A stretch of 64,000 bases of DNA from Arthrobacter sp. AL12 (GTDB lineage: Bacteria > Actinomycetota > Actinomycetes > Actinomycetales > Micrococcaceae), in contig NZ_JASBQY010000007.1 in NCBI RefSeq assembly GCF_029960645.1, positions 109,067 to 173,066 of the forward strand, written 5' to 3'. The notes beneath the pieces were generated by a model. The model searched no databases. It had not been told where the DNA came from and worked only from the letters and a program-made list of their open reading frames with translations. The position numbers and the translations under genes were made by a program. Shown in pieces: positions 1 through 9,335 of this stretch (positions are counted from its first letter, which is position 1; the number at the start of each line of letters is the position of its first letter).

Positions 1-475
1 CCGTGCCGGAGGCCAGCATGCGCACGGCCAGCAGCCCGGCGTTCCGGGCCCCGCCGATGGAAACGGTCGCGACCGGAACCCCGGCGGGCATCTGGACGAT
101 GGAGAGCAGGGAATCCATGCCGTCGAGGGTCTTCAGCGGCACCGGAACACCGATGACGGGCAGCGGCGTGACCGAGGCGAGCATTCCCGGCAGGTGCGCG
201 GCCCCGCCGGCGCCGGCGATGAGGACACGCAGCCCGCGCTCGTGGGCCGTCTGGCCGTAGCGGATCATTTCCAGTGGCATCCGGTGCGCTGAGACGACAT
301 CGGCCTCGAAGCGGATGCCGAATTCGGCGAGGGCCTCGGCAGCGGCCTCCATCACGGGCCAGTCGGAGTCCGAGCCCATAACGAGCCCGACGATCGGGGC
401 ATCGGCCCCGGCATCCGCTGCCGGGAACCGGGTGTCCGTGGCCGGGGTTGTGCTGCCGCTGTTGCTGCTGCTCAT
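1..475 (-). CDS. purE: PurE, N5-CAIR mutase (3' end beyond window)
   Basis: Class I PurE interconverts N5-carboxyaminoimidazole ribonucleotide and CAIR in purine synthesis, directly after PurK. The frame is open from ATG 475 to the left edge, so the C-terminus is missing. Visible family motifs are [13 protein letters not shown] near residue 35, then [22 protein letters not shown] and [21 protein letters not shown], which form the nucleotide and active-site loops. About 30 low-complexity Ser/Thr/Ala residues precede the core. The start codon overlaps the purK stop as ATGA, so the two genes are translationally coupled. Confidence 0.96.
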   Translation of the reverse strand, partial: MSSSNSGSTTPATDTRFPAADAGADAPIVGLVMGSDSDWPVMEAAAEALAEFGIRFEADVVSAHRMPLEMIRYGQTAHERGLRVLIAGAGGAAHLPGMLASVTPLPVIGVPVPLKTLDGMDSLLSIVQMPAGVPVATVSIGGARNAGLLAVRMLASGT

Positions 476-1668
476 GCGTTCTCCTCGTGTGCTCCCGCGG
501 CGGTGCGGGACGGGGCCCTGCCGTTACGGATGATGTTGGCGACCGTGGTGGCGCGTTCGCGCACGGACTCGACGTCGGCCACGGAGCCGCCGACGAGGTT
601 GACGTGGCCAATCTTGCGGCCCGGCCGGACGGCCTTGCCGTAGCAGTGGACCTTTGCGGCGGGTTCGCTGGCAAGGGCTGCGGGATAGGCCGAGAACAGA
701 TTCTGGTTCTCGCCACCCAGGAAGTTCTTCATCACAACAACCGGGCCCAGCAGGTCCGTGGCGCCGAGCGGCAGGTTGAGGATGGCCCGGAGGTGCTGTT
801 CGAACTGGCTGGTCACCGAGCCGTCCTGGGTCCAGTGGCCGGTGTTGTGCGGACGCATGGCGAGCTCGTTGATCAGGAAGCCTGCTCCGACCCCGGGGGT
901 TTCGAACAGCTCGACGGCCATCACACCGGTGACACCGAGTTCGCTGGCGATCCGGAGAGCAGCGTTTTCGGCTGCCGCCGCGACCTCGAGCGGAATGTCC
1001 AGGGCCGGGGCGATGACTTCGTCGCAGACGCCGTCGACCTGGATCGTGTGCACCACGGGCCAGGCCCGGGACTCACCGTCCGGTGTCCGTGCCACCAGGG
1101 CCGAGAGTTCGCGACTGAATTCCACCTTCGCCTCCGCGAGCAGCGGCGACATCGCCCCGAACCAGTCCGCGGTGTCAGCGGCGTCCACGGCGGAGTCCAC
1201 GATCCGCACGCCCTTGCCGTCGTAGCCGCCGCGCGGGGTTTTCAGGACCACCGGCCAGCCGATGTCCTCGCCGAATGCGACCAACGCGGCGACGTCGTCG
1301 ACCGCGGCCCAGCGCGGATTGGGCAGTTCCAGCCTGTCGATTGCCGCCCGCATCACGAGCTTGTCCTGGGCGTTGACCAGCGCGTCCGGTCCGGGATGGA
1401 CGTTCACGCCGGCCCGCTGGAGGGAACGGAGGTGTTCGGTGGGGACGTGCTCGTGGTCGAACGTCAGCACGTCCAGCCCCCGGGAAAACTCAAGGAGATG
1501 GTCCAGATCGGTGTAATCACCGACCGGAGCATTGGCCACGGCGGCGACGGCTGAGACGTCCTCACCTTCGGCAAGAACGCGGAGCTCAAAGCCCAGGGCG
1601 GTGGCCGCGGGGGCCATCATTCGGGCGAGCTGGCCGCCGCCAACCACACCGATCACAGGAAAAGTCAC
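472..1668 (-). CDS. purK: PurK, N5-CAIR synthetase
   Basis: ATP-grasp enzyme that carboxylates AIR with bicarbonate to N5-CAIR, the substrate of PurE. The protein is 398 residues, normal for the family. It opens with [18 protein letters not shown], the family's N-terminal nucleotide-binding loop, and has the ATP-grasp segments [14 protein letters not shown] and [13 protein letters not shown]. The frame stays open upstream to 1923, but those extra 85 residues are unlike PurK and run over the divergent gtrA promoter. GTG 1668 is therefore chosen. It lies 7 nt after a TAGGCT box with no Shine-Dalgarno sequence, so the mRNA may be leaderless. Confidence 0.95.
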   Translation of the reverse strand: MTFPVIGVVGGGQLARMMAPAATALGFELRVLAEGEDVSAVAAVANAPVGDYTDLDHLLEFSRGLDVLTFDHEHVPTEHLRSLQRAGVNVHPGPDALVNAQDKLVMRAAIDRLELPNPRWAAVDDVAALVAFGEDIGWPVVLKTPRGGYDGKGVRIVDSAVDAADTADWFGAMSPLLAEAKVEFSRELSALVARTPDGESRAWPVVHTIQVDGVCDEVIAPALDIPLEVAAAAENAALRIASELGVTGVMAVELFETPGVGAGFLINELAMRPHNTGHWTQDGSVTSQFEQHLRAILNLPLGATDLLGPVVVMKNFLGGENQNLFSAYPAALASEPAAKVHCYGKAVRPGRKIGHVNLVGGSVADVESVRERATTVANIIRNGRAPSRTAAGAHEENA

Positions 1669-1675
1669 AAGTCCC

Positions 1676-1681
1676 AGCCTA
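1676..1681 (-). promoter_or_regulatory. -10 box of purK
   Basis: TAGGCT on the minus strand ends 7 nt before the purK GTG. That spacing puts the transcription start on or next to the start codon. No convincing -35 hexamer is visible 16-18 bp upstream. Confidence 0.5.
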
Positions 1682-1931
1682 CCGAAAACCTCGCCACATC
1701 CCGGCTTTTGAACGTTCCGGTGCGGGATCCGGGCGGCCACGGTCCGCTTTCCGGCGGGGGTGGCGGGGGCAGCCCCTGGCATTTTTACCGGCATTTTGAC
1801 CGGCGTTCGGCTGGCTTCCGGGCCTCGCAGTTGGGGCCGAGGGGCTGGCCACCGGGGCGCGGCCCCCGCAATGGACGCTAAAATGGGCCTTTGGCCCAAT
1901 GGCCGACAGTTCAAGAAGGCCATGGAGGGTC

Positions 1932-2522
1932 ATGATTACTACACTTAGCGACCGCTTGCGCGGGCTCGCCTCGCTCTTCTGGCGCGAAGTGGCCAAATTC
2001 GGTGCGGTGGGCGGAGTCGCGTTCATTATTGACAACGGACTCACGTACTACCTGATGCACGGCCCGATGACCGACAGCGAGGCCAAGGCCCGCTTTGTCG
2101 GCGCCAGCATCGCCACGATCTTCTCCTGGATCGCGAACCGCTTCTGGACCTTCCGCCACCGCCGGCAGGACAACGTGCTCCGCGAGTTCGGGATGTTCAT
2201 CCTGATCAACGGCATCGGCATCGGCATCTCGACAGGATTCACCGCCCTCGCCAAGTACGGCTTCGGGGTCACGGATAAGAACATGCTCTTCGCCGCCGGC
2301 ATCGTTGGCATCCTGGTCGCCACCGTGGTGCGCTTCTTCGCCTACCGCTTCCTGGTCTTCAACAAGGAACTCGACGAAGAGCCGGAGTTCTCGCACGACC
2401 ACGAGATCATCGAACGGCACCCGCACACCGGCCCCGACAAGACCGGCCCCGCTGTCAAGACCGGCCCCGCTGTCAAGACCAGCCCCGTCAAGGACCCGGA
2501 ACTGCCGGGCCCCCCGGCCTAA
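1932..2522 (+). CDS. GtrA-like family membrane protein
   Basis: Small membrane protein of the GtrA/DPMS family, whose members help translocate polyprenyl-linked sugars or join cell-surface polysaccharide synthesis. 196 residues. Four hydrophobic segments are visible: FGAVGGVAFIIDNGLTYYLM, VGASIATIFSWIANRFWTF, MFILINGIGIGISTGF and AAGIVGILVATVVRFFAYRF. The family signature Asn-Arg-x-Trp-Thr-Phe is present at the end of segment 2. A charged tail carries the short repeat KTGPAV twice and then KTSPV. ATG 1932 gives the usual N-terminus. ATG 1899 is an in-frame alternative adding 11 residues. A TAAAAT box at 1879-1884 could be the -10. It is divergent from purK. The substrate cannot be told from sequence. 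Confidence 0.85.
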   Translation: MITTLSDRLRGLASLFWREVAKFGAVGGVAFIIDNGLTYYLMHGPMTDSEAKARFVGASIATIFSWIANRFWTFRHRRQDNVLREFGMFILINGIGIGISTGFTALAKYGFGVTDKNMLFAAGIVGILVATVVRFFAYRFLVFNKELDEEPEFSHDHEIIERHPHTGPDKTGPAVKTGPAVKTSPVKDPELPGPPA

Positions 2523-2564
2523 GCGGAACCGGCAGGCTCACCGCCAGCAACCCCGGGACCCGGC

Positions 2565-3269
2565 TCAGCTGGCGTTGATGCGCTCGTCCGCGAGGAGCTT
2601 CTCCGTGACGGCGACCTCGGGGTGCACCAGCACCACCGAACCGTCCCTCTTCCAGGCGCCCAGGCACTGGGCAAGGGCGGGCTCCAGGCCGTCACCGGCG
2701 GCCACCAGCAGCCGGACGCCTTCGTCGTGCGCGGCCGCGAAGCCGTCCAGCAGACCACCGTGGGTATGCTCCGTCCCTGCAGCGGCCACCACGGCCCGCC
2801 GCGATGCTTCCGGATCCACGTGCGGCATAAAGACGTCCCCGTGGGAGCGCACCTCGGCAGCGTAGTCCACGACGCCGGTCGGCAGCTCGCCCACCCACCG
2901 CATCGCCAGCGCCGGCAGCGCCACCGCCAGGACGGCGTCGAATGCCCCCTGCGCCGCCCCGGGGCCCGGATCGCCGGTGGCCAGCAGCTCGGCTTCGGCA
3001 TCGCCGAACAGGACCTCCATGCCGAGCTGCCAGGCGGCGAGGGCGAGAATCACGGACTTCCAGTGGGCCGGCAGATCCAGCCGCAACCGGGTCCCGGGTT
3101 GGGCATCGAGCTCGTCCTGCAGGAGGTTGCTGGTCTTCGCCACCCAGTTGTCCAGGACCCGCCCGGAGAGCTCAACCCGCTCGGACGCGGGCCCGTACCA
3201 GGTCAGGCGGGGGGAGGTGGAGTGGCCCGAACGCAGGGCTGTCATCAGGTCGATTGCCGGGATACTCAT
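2565..3269 (-). CDS. TIGR03089 family protein (AMP-ligase-like)
   Basis: 234-residue actinobacterial protein resembling the N-terminal part of acyl-adenylating enzymes (TIGR03089). It contains PRLTWYGPASERVELSGRVL, LQDELDAQPGTRLRLDLP and ALAAWQLGMEVLF, as in the N-terminal subdomain of AMP-binding ligases. It lacks the SGTTGxPKG ATP loop and the C-terminal lid, so adenylation activity is unlikely. ATG 3269, preceded by AGGAT, is preferred over the in-frame codon at 3317. It is convergent with gtrA and divergent from whiB. The function of this family is unknown. Confidence 0.8.
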   Translation of the reverse strand: MSIPAIDLMTALRSGHSTSPRLTWYGPASERVELSGRVLDNWVAKTSNLLQDELDAQPGTRLRLDLPAHWKSVILALAAWQLGMEVLFGDAEAELLATGDPGPGAAQGAFDAVLAVALPALAMRWVGELPTGVVDYAAEVRSHGDVFMPHVDPEASRRAVVAAAGTEHTHGGLLDGFAAAHDEGVRLLVAAGDGLEPALAQCLGAWKRDGSVVLVHPEVAVTEKLLADERINAS

Positions 3270-3497
3270 GGGTTCATCCTGCCACGGCGGCCTCTGTGTG
3301 ATCTCCGTCATAGCCACCGCGGCCCCGCCGGTCTGCGTCCAGCGCCGTGCCGGGAAGATCCCCGTAATTTCAGCGAAATTTCTCCGAAGTGCTCAGCACC
3401 CTGAGTATTCCGCGCATTCTCCGGGGTGTGGCCCAGAAATCCCGGGCGTGTTGTGCCCCGCTTTGGCCTCCGCGTTGATTATTATCACCGCCGCGGC

Positions 3498-3526
3498 TTG
3501 ACGGAAGATACTTACACACGTGTAAT
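3498..3526 (+). promoter_or_regulatory. Probable sigma-A promoter of whiB, with ACACGTGT palindrome
   Basis: TTGACG at 3498-3503 and TGTAAT at 3521-3526 are separated by exactly 17 bp, close to the SigA consensus. The palindrome ACACGTGT (3516-3523) straddles the start of the -10 box and could be an operator. The whiB start codon follows about 90 nt after the -10. The remainder of the gene-free stretch 3270-3615 shows nothing else I can name. Confidence 0.6.
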
Positions 3527-3615
3527 TAGGTATCGAAAGCCGATGTGCGGAAACCGGAACTCAACCGAGTGTCGACGGGTCAGGCGGAGGCTGCAAAATC
3601 AGAGAGGAAACGCCA

Positions 3616-4158
3616 ATGGGGCTAGCAGAGCGTATCCATGAAGAGGCCGTCGTTGCTGGGCAGGCCACGGCCAAATACCGTTCACGCGGGGTGCCGAGCG
3701 ACTGGTATGTCGATCCGGCCGATCCGGACGCGGCAGACCGCTTCAACGAACATACTAAAGACAAACTGCAGGATCAGGCGACCGCCTTCCTCGCGGCGCA
3801 CGACGAGCTTCTGTCCGGTCCGGACCTGGAGAACGATCTTCACGATCCGCCGATGGAACTCCAGACCCTCCACGCAGGCACCACAACCCAGCCGGTATGG
3901 ATCGGGCTGCCCTCCCAGCAGGACTTCGATGACGAAGGCGAGCTGGGCTGGCAGACGGACGCGCTCTGCGCGCAGACCGACCCGGAGGCATTCTTCCCCG
4001 AGAAGGGTGGCTCGACCCGCGACGCCAAGAAGGTCTGCGGGGCGTGCAACGTGCGCTCGCAGTGCCTGGAATACGCCCTGTCCAACGATGAGCGTTTCGG
4101 CATCTGGGGTGGCCTCTCCGAGCGCGAGCGGCGCCGGCTTAGGAAGCGAGCGATCTAA
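3616..4158 (+). CDS. whiB: WhiB-family Fe-S transcription factor (WhiB/WhmD type), long N-terminus
   Basis: WhiB-like [4Fe-4S] regulator, acting with the housekeeping sigma factor at developmental, septation or redox-responsive promoters. The C-terminal 70 residues carry the four cluster cysteines (C118, C141, C144, C150, a C-x22-C-x2-C-x5-C spacing), the turn GIWGG (residues 162-166) and a basic tail ERRRLRKRA. The stretch ALCAQTDPEAFFPEKGGST is typical of the WhiB/WhiB2 (WhmD) subgroup. At 180 residues it is about twice the usual size, because about 110 acidic residues precede the domain. ATG 3616 is supported by a strong GAGAGGAAA ribosome site. The neighbours (GT2, DUF5719, DUF3499, Trm112, ahcY) match the conserved block around mycobacterial whiB2. 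Confidence 0.95.
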   Translation: MGLAERIHEEAVVAGQATAKYRSRGVPSDWYVDPADPDAADRFNEHTKDKLQDQATAFLAAHDELLSGPDLENDLHDPPMELQTLHAGTTTQPVWIGLPSQQDFDDEGELGWQTDALCAQTDPEAFFPEKGGSTRDAKKVCGACNVRSQCLEYALSNDERFGIWGGLSERERRRLRKRAI

Positions 4159-4187
4159 TTCTTCAAGAAGTACGAGTCACCGCCGTC

Positions 4188-7100
4188 GTGGTTTCCCACG
4201 ACGGCGGTGACTTTCTCCCCAGGACCCTCGCGGCGCTGGCGGCTCAGAGCCGGCCCGCGGACACCTGCATCGGGGTTGATACCGGTTCCCGCGACGATTC
4301 GGCGGCCCTCCTCGAGCAGGCCTTCGGCGCAGCGAATGTCACCGTCTTTGAGCAGGCCCGCAGCGGCATGGGCGCGGCGGTGCAGGCAGGCCTCAGCGCC
4401 CTCGCCCCGTGGGGCGGCGCCGGCGCGTCCGGCAAGGGTGCCGCCGGCACCCCTGCGGCCGAGTGGATCTGGCTGCTGCACGACGACGCAGCCCCCGCGC
4501 CCGAGGCCCTGGCCGAACTGCTCCGCGCCGTCGAGCGTGCACCCTCGGTCACGGTGGCGGGCTGCAAGCAGCTGGACTGGCACTCCGAGCGCCGGCTGAT
4601 CGACGTCGGGCTCTCCACCAGCCGCTGGGCCGAGCGGCTGACCCTCATCGAAGCCGACGAGCTCGACCAGGGACAATACGACGGACGCAGCGACACCTTC
4701 GCGGTCAACTCCGCCGGCATGCTGGTCCGCCGCGACGTCTGGGAAGACCTTCACGGCTTCGACCCGGCACTGCCGGGCAGCGGCGACGACGTCGACTTCT
4801 GCTGGCGGAACCGGCTGGCCGGACACCGTGTGGTGGTGGTCCCCAGCGCAAGGATGTTCCACGTCTCGCACCGCCCGCACGCCCTGGGCAACGCGGCGGC
4901 GGCACGCAAGGCCCAGGTGCATCTGCGGCTCAAGCATGCCCCCGCCTGGAAAGTGCCGCTGCACGCTGCCGGGGCCCTGCTGGGCAGCATCTTCAAGCTG
5001 GTCCTGAGCATCGCGGTCAAAGATCCCGGACATGGGTTCTCGCAACTGCTGGCCACCTTCGGGGCCCTTTCGCGCCCCGCGGCCGTGGCCCGGGGGCGGC
5101 GCAACGCTGCCCGGACGCGCCGCATCCGGCGATCCGTCATCAAGGGCCTGCAGACCCCGCGGCGTGAGGTCTGGGCGCACCGCCGTTCGCTGATGGAGGC
5201 CCTCGGGGCGGATGACTCCGGGGATAACCCGGGCGAATACGACCCGCTGGCCGAACAGCCCACCGGCGACTCGGCGGACGACTTCGCCGCCCTGACCACC
5301 TCCGAGCGGGGCTGGGTGGGCAACGGCGCGCTGCTGGCGGTCCTGCTCACCGCGGCGGCCTCCCTGGCCGGCCTGCTGAGCCTGTTCCGGGCCGAAGCTG
5401 TCGCCGGCGGTGCAAGCATTCCGCTCTCGCTGCGGCTGGGCGAGATCTGGGACCACGCCTCCGGCTGGTGGATCACCCTCGGCGCAGGACTTCCCGGGCA
5501 CGGCGACCCCTTCGGCTACGTGCTGTGGATCCTGGGAGCGCTTGGCGGCGGCAATGCCAACAGCGCCCTCGCCGGGTTCCTCATCCTGGCCATGCCGCTC
5601 TCCGCCCTCGGCGCCTGGTTTGCCGCCGGCGCGCTGACGACGCGCCGCCGTCTCCGGCTGGCCGCCGCGCTCCTCTGGGCCGCAGCGCCGGCCCTGCAGG
5701 TGGCGCTCAACCAGGGCCGCGCCGGCGCCCTGGTCGCCCACGTGATGATGCCGCTGCTGGTGCTGGCCCTGCTCCGGGCCACCGGCACCGCCGCGGGACG
5801 CGGCCGCTACGCCGTTCCGGCCCCCGGCGACCGGCGCTTCACCGAGGCGCCCCCGGTGAAACCCGGCGTCAACGGCACCCCCTCCTGGACCGCCGCCGCC
5901 GCGGCCGGACTGGCGCTGGCCGTCGTGACCGCGGCGGCCCCCTCGCTGCTGCTGCCCGGCGTCGTGCTCGTGGCACTGTGCGGCACGCTCCTGGGCCGTC
6001 GCGGCCGCACCGTGTGGTGGGCGCTGCTGCCCACCCTGGCGTTGTTCGTGCCGTTCCTGGCCTCCACCATGGACCGGCCCCGCGCCCTGCTCGCAGACCC
6101 CGGCCTGCCGCTGGGCTTTGACGCGGCACCGCTGTGGCAGCAGGCCCTGGGCCAGCCGCTGCGCTTCGCAGCCGACGGCGGCCTCACCGGCCTTCCGGTA
6201 TTCGGCGCAAACTCCGCCGTACCGTGGGCGCTGCTGCTCGCCGTGCTGATCGGACTGCCCGTCCTGCTCCTGGCCGTGGCTGCCCTGTTCCTGCCGGGCC
6301 GGTCACCGCGGACCGCCCGCGCCCTCTGGGCCGCGGCACTGCTGCTGCTGTCCGGCGGCTGGCTCAGCAGCCAGGTCGCCACCGGGGCCAGCGCCGACGT
6401 CCTGGTCACTCCCTTCACCGGACCTTCCGTGTCGGCCGCGGCCTTTGCCCTCCTGGGGGCGTCCCTGATCGGCGCGGCCGGCCTGCTGGACTCGGCCGAC
6501 CGGGCCGCCGCCGCCACCACGGGCCGCAAGCTCCTGATCCGCGGCACCGCGGTCACGGCCATGATCCTGCTGCTGGCCGGCCCCGTGGCCGGCCTGACCG
6601 TGTGGGCCGCTCAAAACGTCCTGCCGCCGGCCACGCCGGCTGCCGGAACGGCCGGCACCGGTTCCCTAGGCGCCACGCGGCTGGTGCAGCCTGCCGAAAC
6701 CAGGACCCTCCCCGCAACGGCCATCGACCGCGGCGAAGGACCCGAACAGTCCCGCACCCTCATCATCTCCACCGGCGAAAACGGCACCTTCGACGCCGCG
6801 CTCATGCGCGGCGCCGGCACTACCCTCGACTCGCTGTCCACGATTGCCGCCGCCCGCCCGATCATGGGGGAGCCGGGCCAGGAGACCGTCCGGGACGACG
6901 ACGCCGTTGTGGCTTCGCTGCGCAACGTCGTGGCCGCCATCGTGGCCGGCCAGGGCGTCGATCCCCGCGCCGAGCTGGAGCAGCTCGGCGTCGGCTTCGT
7001 GGTCCTGCGGGCCGCCGATACCGCCGCCCAGCTGACCGCCAGCCGGATGGACGCGGTCCCCGGCCTCGTCGCCGTGGGCAAGACCGACGTCGGCTGGCTC

Positions 7101-7538
7101 TGGCGGATCAGCCCCCTGAACCAGCCCGTCATCGCGGCCGCCGACATCGCCCACCGCGTGCGGATCGTCGACGGCGCGGGCGCCACCGTCGGGCTGGTCC
7201 CGTCCCAGACGGTGTCCGCCGACGCCGCGGTGCCCGCCGGGCCGGAAGGACGGCTCGTGGTGCTGGCCGAACGTGCCGATCCGGACTGGAGCGCCTGGCT
7301 CGACGGCCGCCGCCTCACCCCGACCACCTCCGGCTGGGCCCAAGCCTTCACCCTGCCCGCCGGGGGCGGCCAATTCAGTCTCCGCTACGAAGTGCCCTGG
7401 GCCATCTGGACAGGCGCTGCCCAGGCCGTCATCATCGGCCTGACCGTCCTGCTGGCCATCCCCATGCCTGCCCGTCGGCCGAACACTGGCCTCTCCAGGG
7501 ACGAAGGCTCCCTGCGTAAGGAACATCAACATGCCTAG
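4188..7538 (+). CDS. Giant GT2 glycosyltransferase with polytopic C-terminus
   Basis: Family 2 glycosyltransferase fused to a long membrane region, 1116 residues from GTG 4188. The GT-A half shows VSHDGGDFLPRTLAAL, the nucleotide loop VDTGSRDDSA (residues 30-39), the metal site HDD (98-100) and GSGDDVDFCWRNRLAGH as in rhamnosyl- or galactofuranosyl-type enzymes. From about residue 375 come some ten hydrophobic segments, then an Ala/Gly-rich extracytoplasmic part with beta-rich sequence. It probably builds an envelope polysaccharide; donor and acceptor are unknown. The start is doubtful: the frame is open upstream to 4143 and codes for QEVRVTAVV, which would complete the first strand, yet the only initiator-like codon there is ATT 4158. 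It overlaps the next gene by 8 nt. Confidence 0.88.
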   Translation: MVSHDGGDFLPRTLAALAAQSRPADTCIGVDTGSRDDSAALLEQAFGAANVTVFEQARSGMGAAVQAGLSALAPWGGAGASGKGAAGTPAAEWIWLLHDDAAPAPEALAELLRAVERAPSVTVAGCKQLDWHSERRLIDVGLSTSRWAERLTLIEADELDQGQYDGRSDTFAVNSAGMLVRRDVWEDLHGFDPALPGSGDDVDFCWRNRLAGHRVVVVPSARMFHVSHRPHALGNAAAARKAQVHLRLKHAPAWKVPLHAAGALLGSIFKLVLSIAVKDPGHGFSQLLATFGALSRPAAVARGRRNAARTRRIRRSVIKGLQTPRREVWAHRRSLMEALGADDSGDNPGEYDPLAEQPTGDSADDFAALTTSERGWVGNGALLAVLLTAAASLAGLLSLFRAEAVAGGASIPLSLRLGEIWDHASGWWITLGAGLPGHGDPFGYVLWILGALGGGNANSALAGFLILAMPLSALGAWFAAGALTTRRRLRLAAALLWAAAPALQVALNQGRAGALVAHVMMPLLVLALLRATGTAAGRGRYAVPAPGDRRFTEAPPVKPGVNGTPSWTAAAAAGLALAVVTAAAPSLLLPGVVLVALCGTLLGRRGRTVWWALLPTLALFVPFLASTMDRPRALLADPGLPLGFDAAPLWQQALGQPLRFAADGGLTGLPVFGANSAVPWALLLAVLIGLPVLLLAVAALFLPGRSPRTARALWAAALLLLSGGWLSSQVATGASADVLVTPFTGPSVSAAAFALLGASLIGAAGLLDSADRAAAATTGRKLLIRGTAVTAMILLLAGPVAGLTVWAAQNVLPPATPAAGTAGTGSLGATRLVQPAETRTLPATAIDRGEGPEQSRTLIISTGENGTFDAALMRGAGTTLDSLSTIAAARPIMGEPGQETVRDDDAVVASLRNVVAAIVAGQGVDPRAELEQLGVGFVVLRAADTAAQLTASRMDAVPGLVAVGKTDVGWLWRISPLNQPVIAAADIAHRVRIVDGAGATVGLVPSQTVSADAAVPAGPEGRLVVLAERADPDWSAWLDGRRLTPTTSGWAQAFTLPAGGGQFSLRYEVPWAIWTGAAQAVIIGLTVLLAIPMPARRPNTGLSRDEGSLRKEHQHA

Positions 7539-9213
7539 GGACGACTTCCCCGACATCCCCGACAAAACCGACACCGCCGACACCCCCGACACTGGGGGCA
7601 GCGCGGACGACGCCCCGGAGCCCGCGGCGCGTCCGCGCGCCAGGCGGCTGGGCGGCGTCCTCGCCGCCGTCGTCCTCGTCGCTGCCGGCGGCGGGCTTGT
7701 TTCCGCCACGGCCCTCACGCCTCAGGGTCCCGGCAGCAGCCGGCCCATCGCGGCACCGCTGGCCGCGGTCCCCGCAGGCAGCAGCGTGGGTGTCTGCCCC
7801 GGACCGGCCCGGCTCCTGGAAGGTGCCTCCGTGGGCGCCGATCCGCAGTTCAGCCCGGTATCCGCCAGCGCCCGCAGCGACGTCAGCGCGCTGGTGCTGG
7901 GCTCCGGTTCCGGTGTCCTGCCCGGCAGCAGGCTCGCCTCGCTGACCGGCACCACCCTGGTCGAAGTTGCCCAGGCCGCACCGGCGTCCGAAGGTCCGGC
8001 CCCGGCCAGGCCCGCGGCCGCCGCGCCGCTGGCCGGTGTCGTAGCCCAGCGGGGCGTCGATGACGTGACGGTCCTGAGCGCGGACGCCCAGGCCGGCCGC
8101 CAGCCCTCCGCGGGAGCGCTCATGCGCTACACCGCCGAGGACGGCGACCTCCGCGGTTCGGCGGCGGCAGCCTGCCAGCAGCCCGGCAACGACCTCTGGC
8201 TGGTCGGGGCCAACACCGCGCTGGGCCGGACCGCCGTGCTGAAGCTCAGCAACGACTCCGGCAGCCCCGCCACGGTCAGCCTCGAACTTTTCGGCGCCGA
8301 AGGCCTGATCCAGGCCCCGGGCAGCCGGGGACTCCTCGTCGCGCCGGGCACCACCCGCTCCGTGATCCTTGCCGGGCTCGCCCCGGGGCAGGAGCGGCTC
8401 AGCGTCCGGGTGCGCAGCGCCGGCGGGCCGGTGGCCGCGCACATCCAGCAAAGCGTGCTGCGTGGGCTGACCCCCGGCGGCGTCGAGTTCATCGCTCCGG
8501 CCGCAGCGCCGGCACTCCGCCAGGTCATCACCGGGGTCGACATCCAGGATCCCGCCGGTCTGGCCGGGCTCACCAGCCAGGCAGGCTTCGCGGATGCAGG
8601 ACCGGCCCTGCAGCTCACGGTGCCGGGTTCCGCCGACGCCGTCATCGCGATCAAGGTCTTCGGACGGGACGGCCAGAAGGCGCTGCCCGGCGGCGGAGTG
8701 GTCACGGCGAAGGCCGGATCCGTCACTGAAGTCCCCCTCGCCGGTGTGCCCGCCGGGCCCTACACGGTGTCCGTCAGTTCAGACGTTTCCTTCACCGCGG
8801 CGGCGCGCGTCACAAGGGGACTGACTGCCACGGACGCCTCCGACTTCGCCTGGTCACCGGCCTCGGCGAGGCTGGGAAGCCAGCACGTTGTTCCGGTTCC
8901 CGGCTCAGGAGACCGTTACCTAATTTTCGGCGCACCCGAGGGCCGGGCCACCATCTCCTATACCCCGGTCACGGCGGACGGCAAGATCCATGCGGCCGCG
9001 GCCGCCGACATCGCCGGCGGCACCACCGCTTCCATCAAGGTCCCGGCCGACGTCGCGGGCTCGCAGCTCGTCGGCTACCTCGTGTCCGCCGCGGGAGACC
9101 CTGCCTATGGCGCCGTCCTGCTCCAACAGGACGGCAAGCAGGACATCTCGACAATCGCCGTTGCCCCCGGCGCGGCTGGCCAGGAGCAGGTCCCGGTCAC
9201 CCTCGGCTACTGA
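7531..9213 (+). CDS. DUF5719 family secreted or anchored protein
   Basis: 560 residues. A cytoplasmic Asp/Pro-rich N-terminus and a basic RPRARRLGG stretch precede one membrane segment (GVLAAVVLVAAGGGLVSATAL, about residues 36-58). The rest is an Ala/Gly/Val-rich extracytoplasmic domain with repeated beta-sandwich-like strands. No catalytic motif is visible. It matches the actinobacterial DUF5719 family, usually encoded next to the WhiB/GT2 pair. The 8-nt overlap with the glycosyltransferase implies coupled translation and a shared envelope role, for example as a partner or acceptor of the GT2 product; that is inference. Confidence 0.8.
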   Translation: MPRDDFPDIPDKTDTADTPDTGGSADDAPEPAARPRARRLGGVLAAVVLVAAGGGLVSATALTPQGPGSSRPIAAPLAAVPAGSSVGVCPGPARLLEGASVGADPQFSPVSASARSDVSALVLGSGSGVLPGSRLASLTGTTLVEVAQAAPASEGPAPARPAAAAPLAGVVAQRGVDDVTVLSADAQAGRQPSAGALMRYTAEDGDLRGSAAAACQQPGNDLWLVGANTALGRTAVLKLSNDSGSPATVSLELFGAEGLIQAPGSRGLLVAPGTTRSVILAGLAPGQERLSVRVRSAGGPVAAHIQQSVLRGLTPGGVEFIAPAAAPALRQVITGVDIQDPAGLAGLTSQAGFADAGPALQLTVPGSADAVIAIKVFGRDGQKALPGGGVVTAKAGSVTEVPLAGVPAGPYTVSVSSDVSFTAAARVTRGLTATDASDFAWSPASARLGSQHVVPVPGSGDRYLIFGAPEGRATISYTPVTADGKIHAAAAADIAGGTTASIKVPADVAGSQLVGYLVSAAGDPAYGAVLLQQDGKQDISTIAVAPGAAGQEQVPVTLGY

Positions 9214-9303
9214 CCGTTCCCGGATGCTGGACGCCCCGAGGCATCGCCGTTCCGGCCGAGGCGCTGCGGTGCCGGCCGCAGGTGTGAATGTCGCCAGGGA
9301 TTC

Positions 9304-9335
9304 GGCGGATCGCCCTAGTGGCGGATCGCCCTAGT
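9304..9335 (+). repeat. 16-bp perfect tandem duplication at a stop codon
   Basis: GGCGGATCGCCCTAGT occurs twice in direct succession (9304-9319 and 9320-9335). The right copy includes the reverse-complement stop codon of the metallopeptidase-like gene (9331-9333). The duplication sits in the short gap between convergent genes. Confidence 0.85.

Noticed and set aside
448..1554. A 368-codon plus-strand frame opposite purK
   Set aside because: It is the antisense of the clear purK gene. High GC leaves long open frames opposite real genes.
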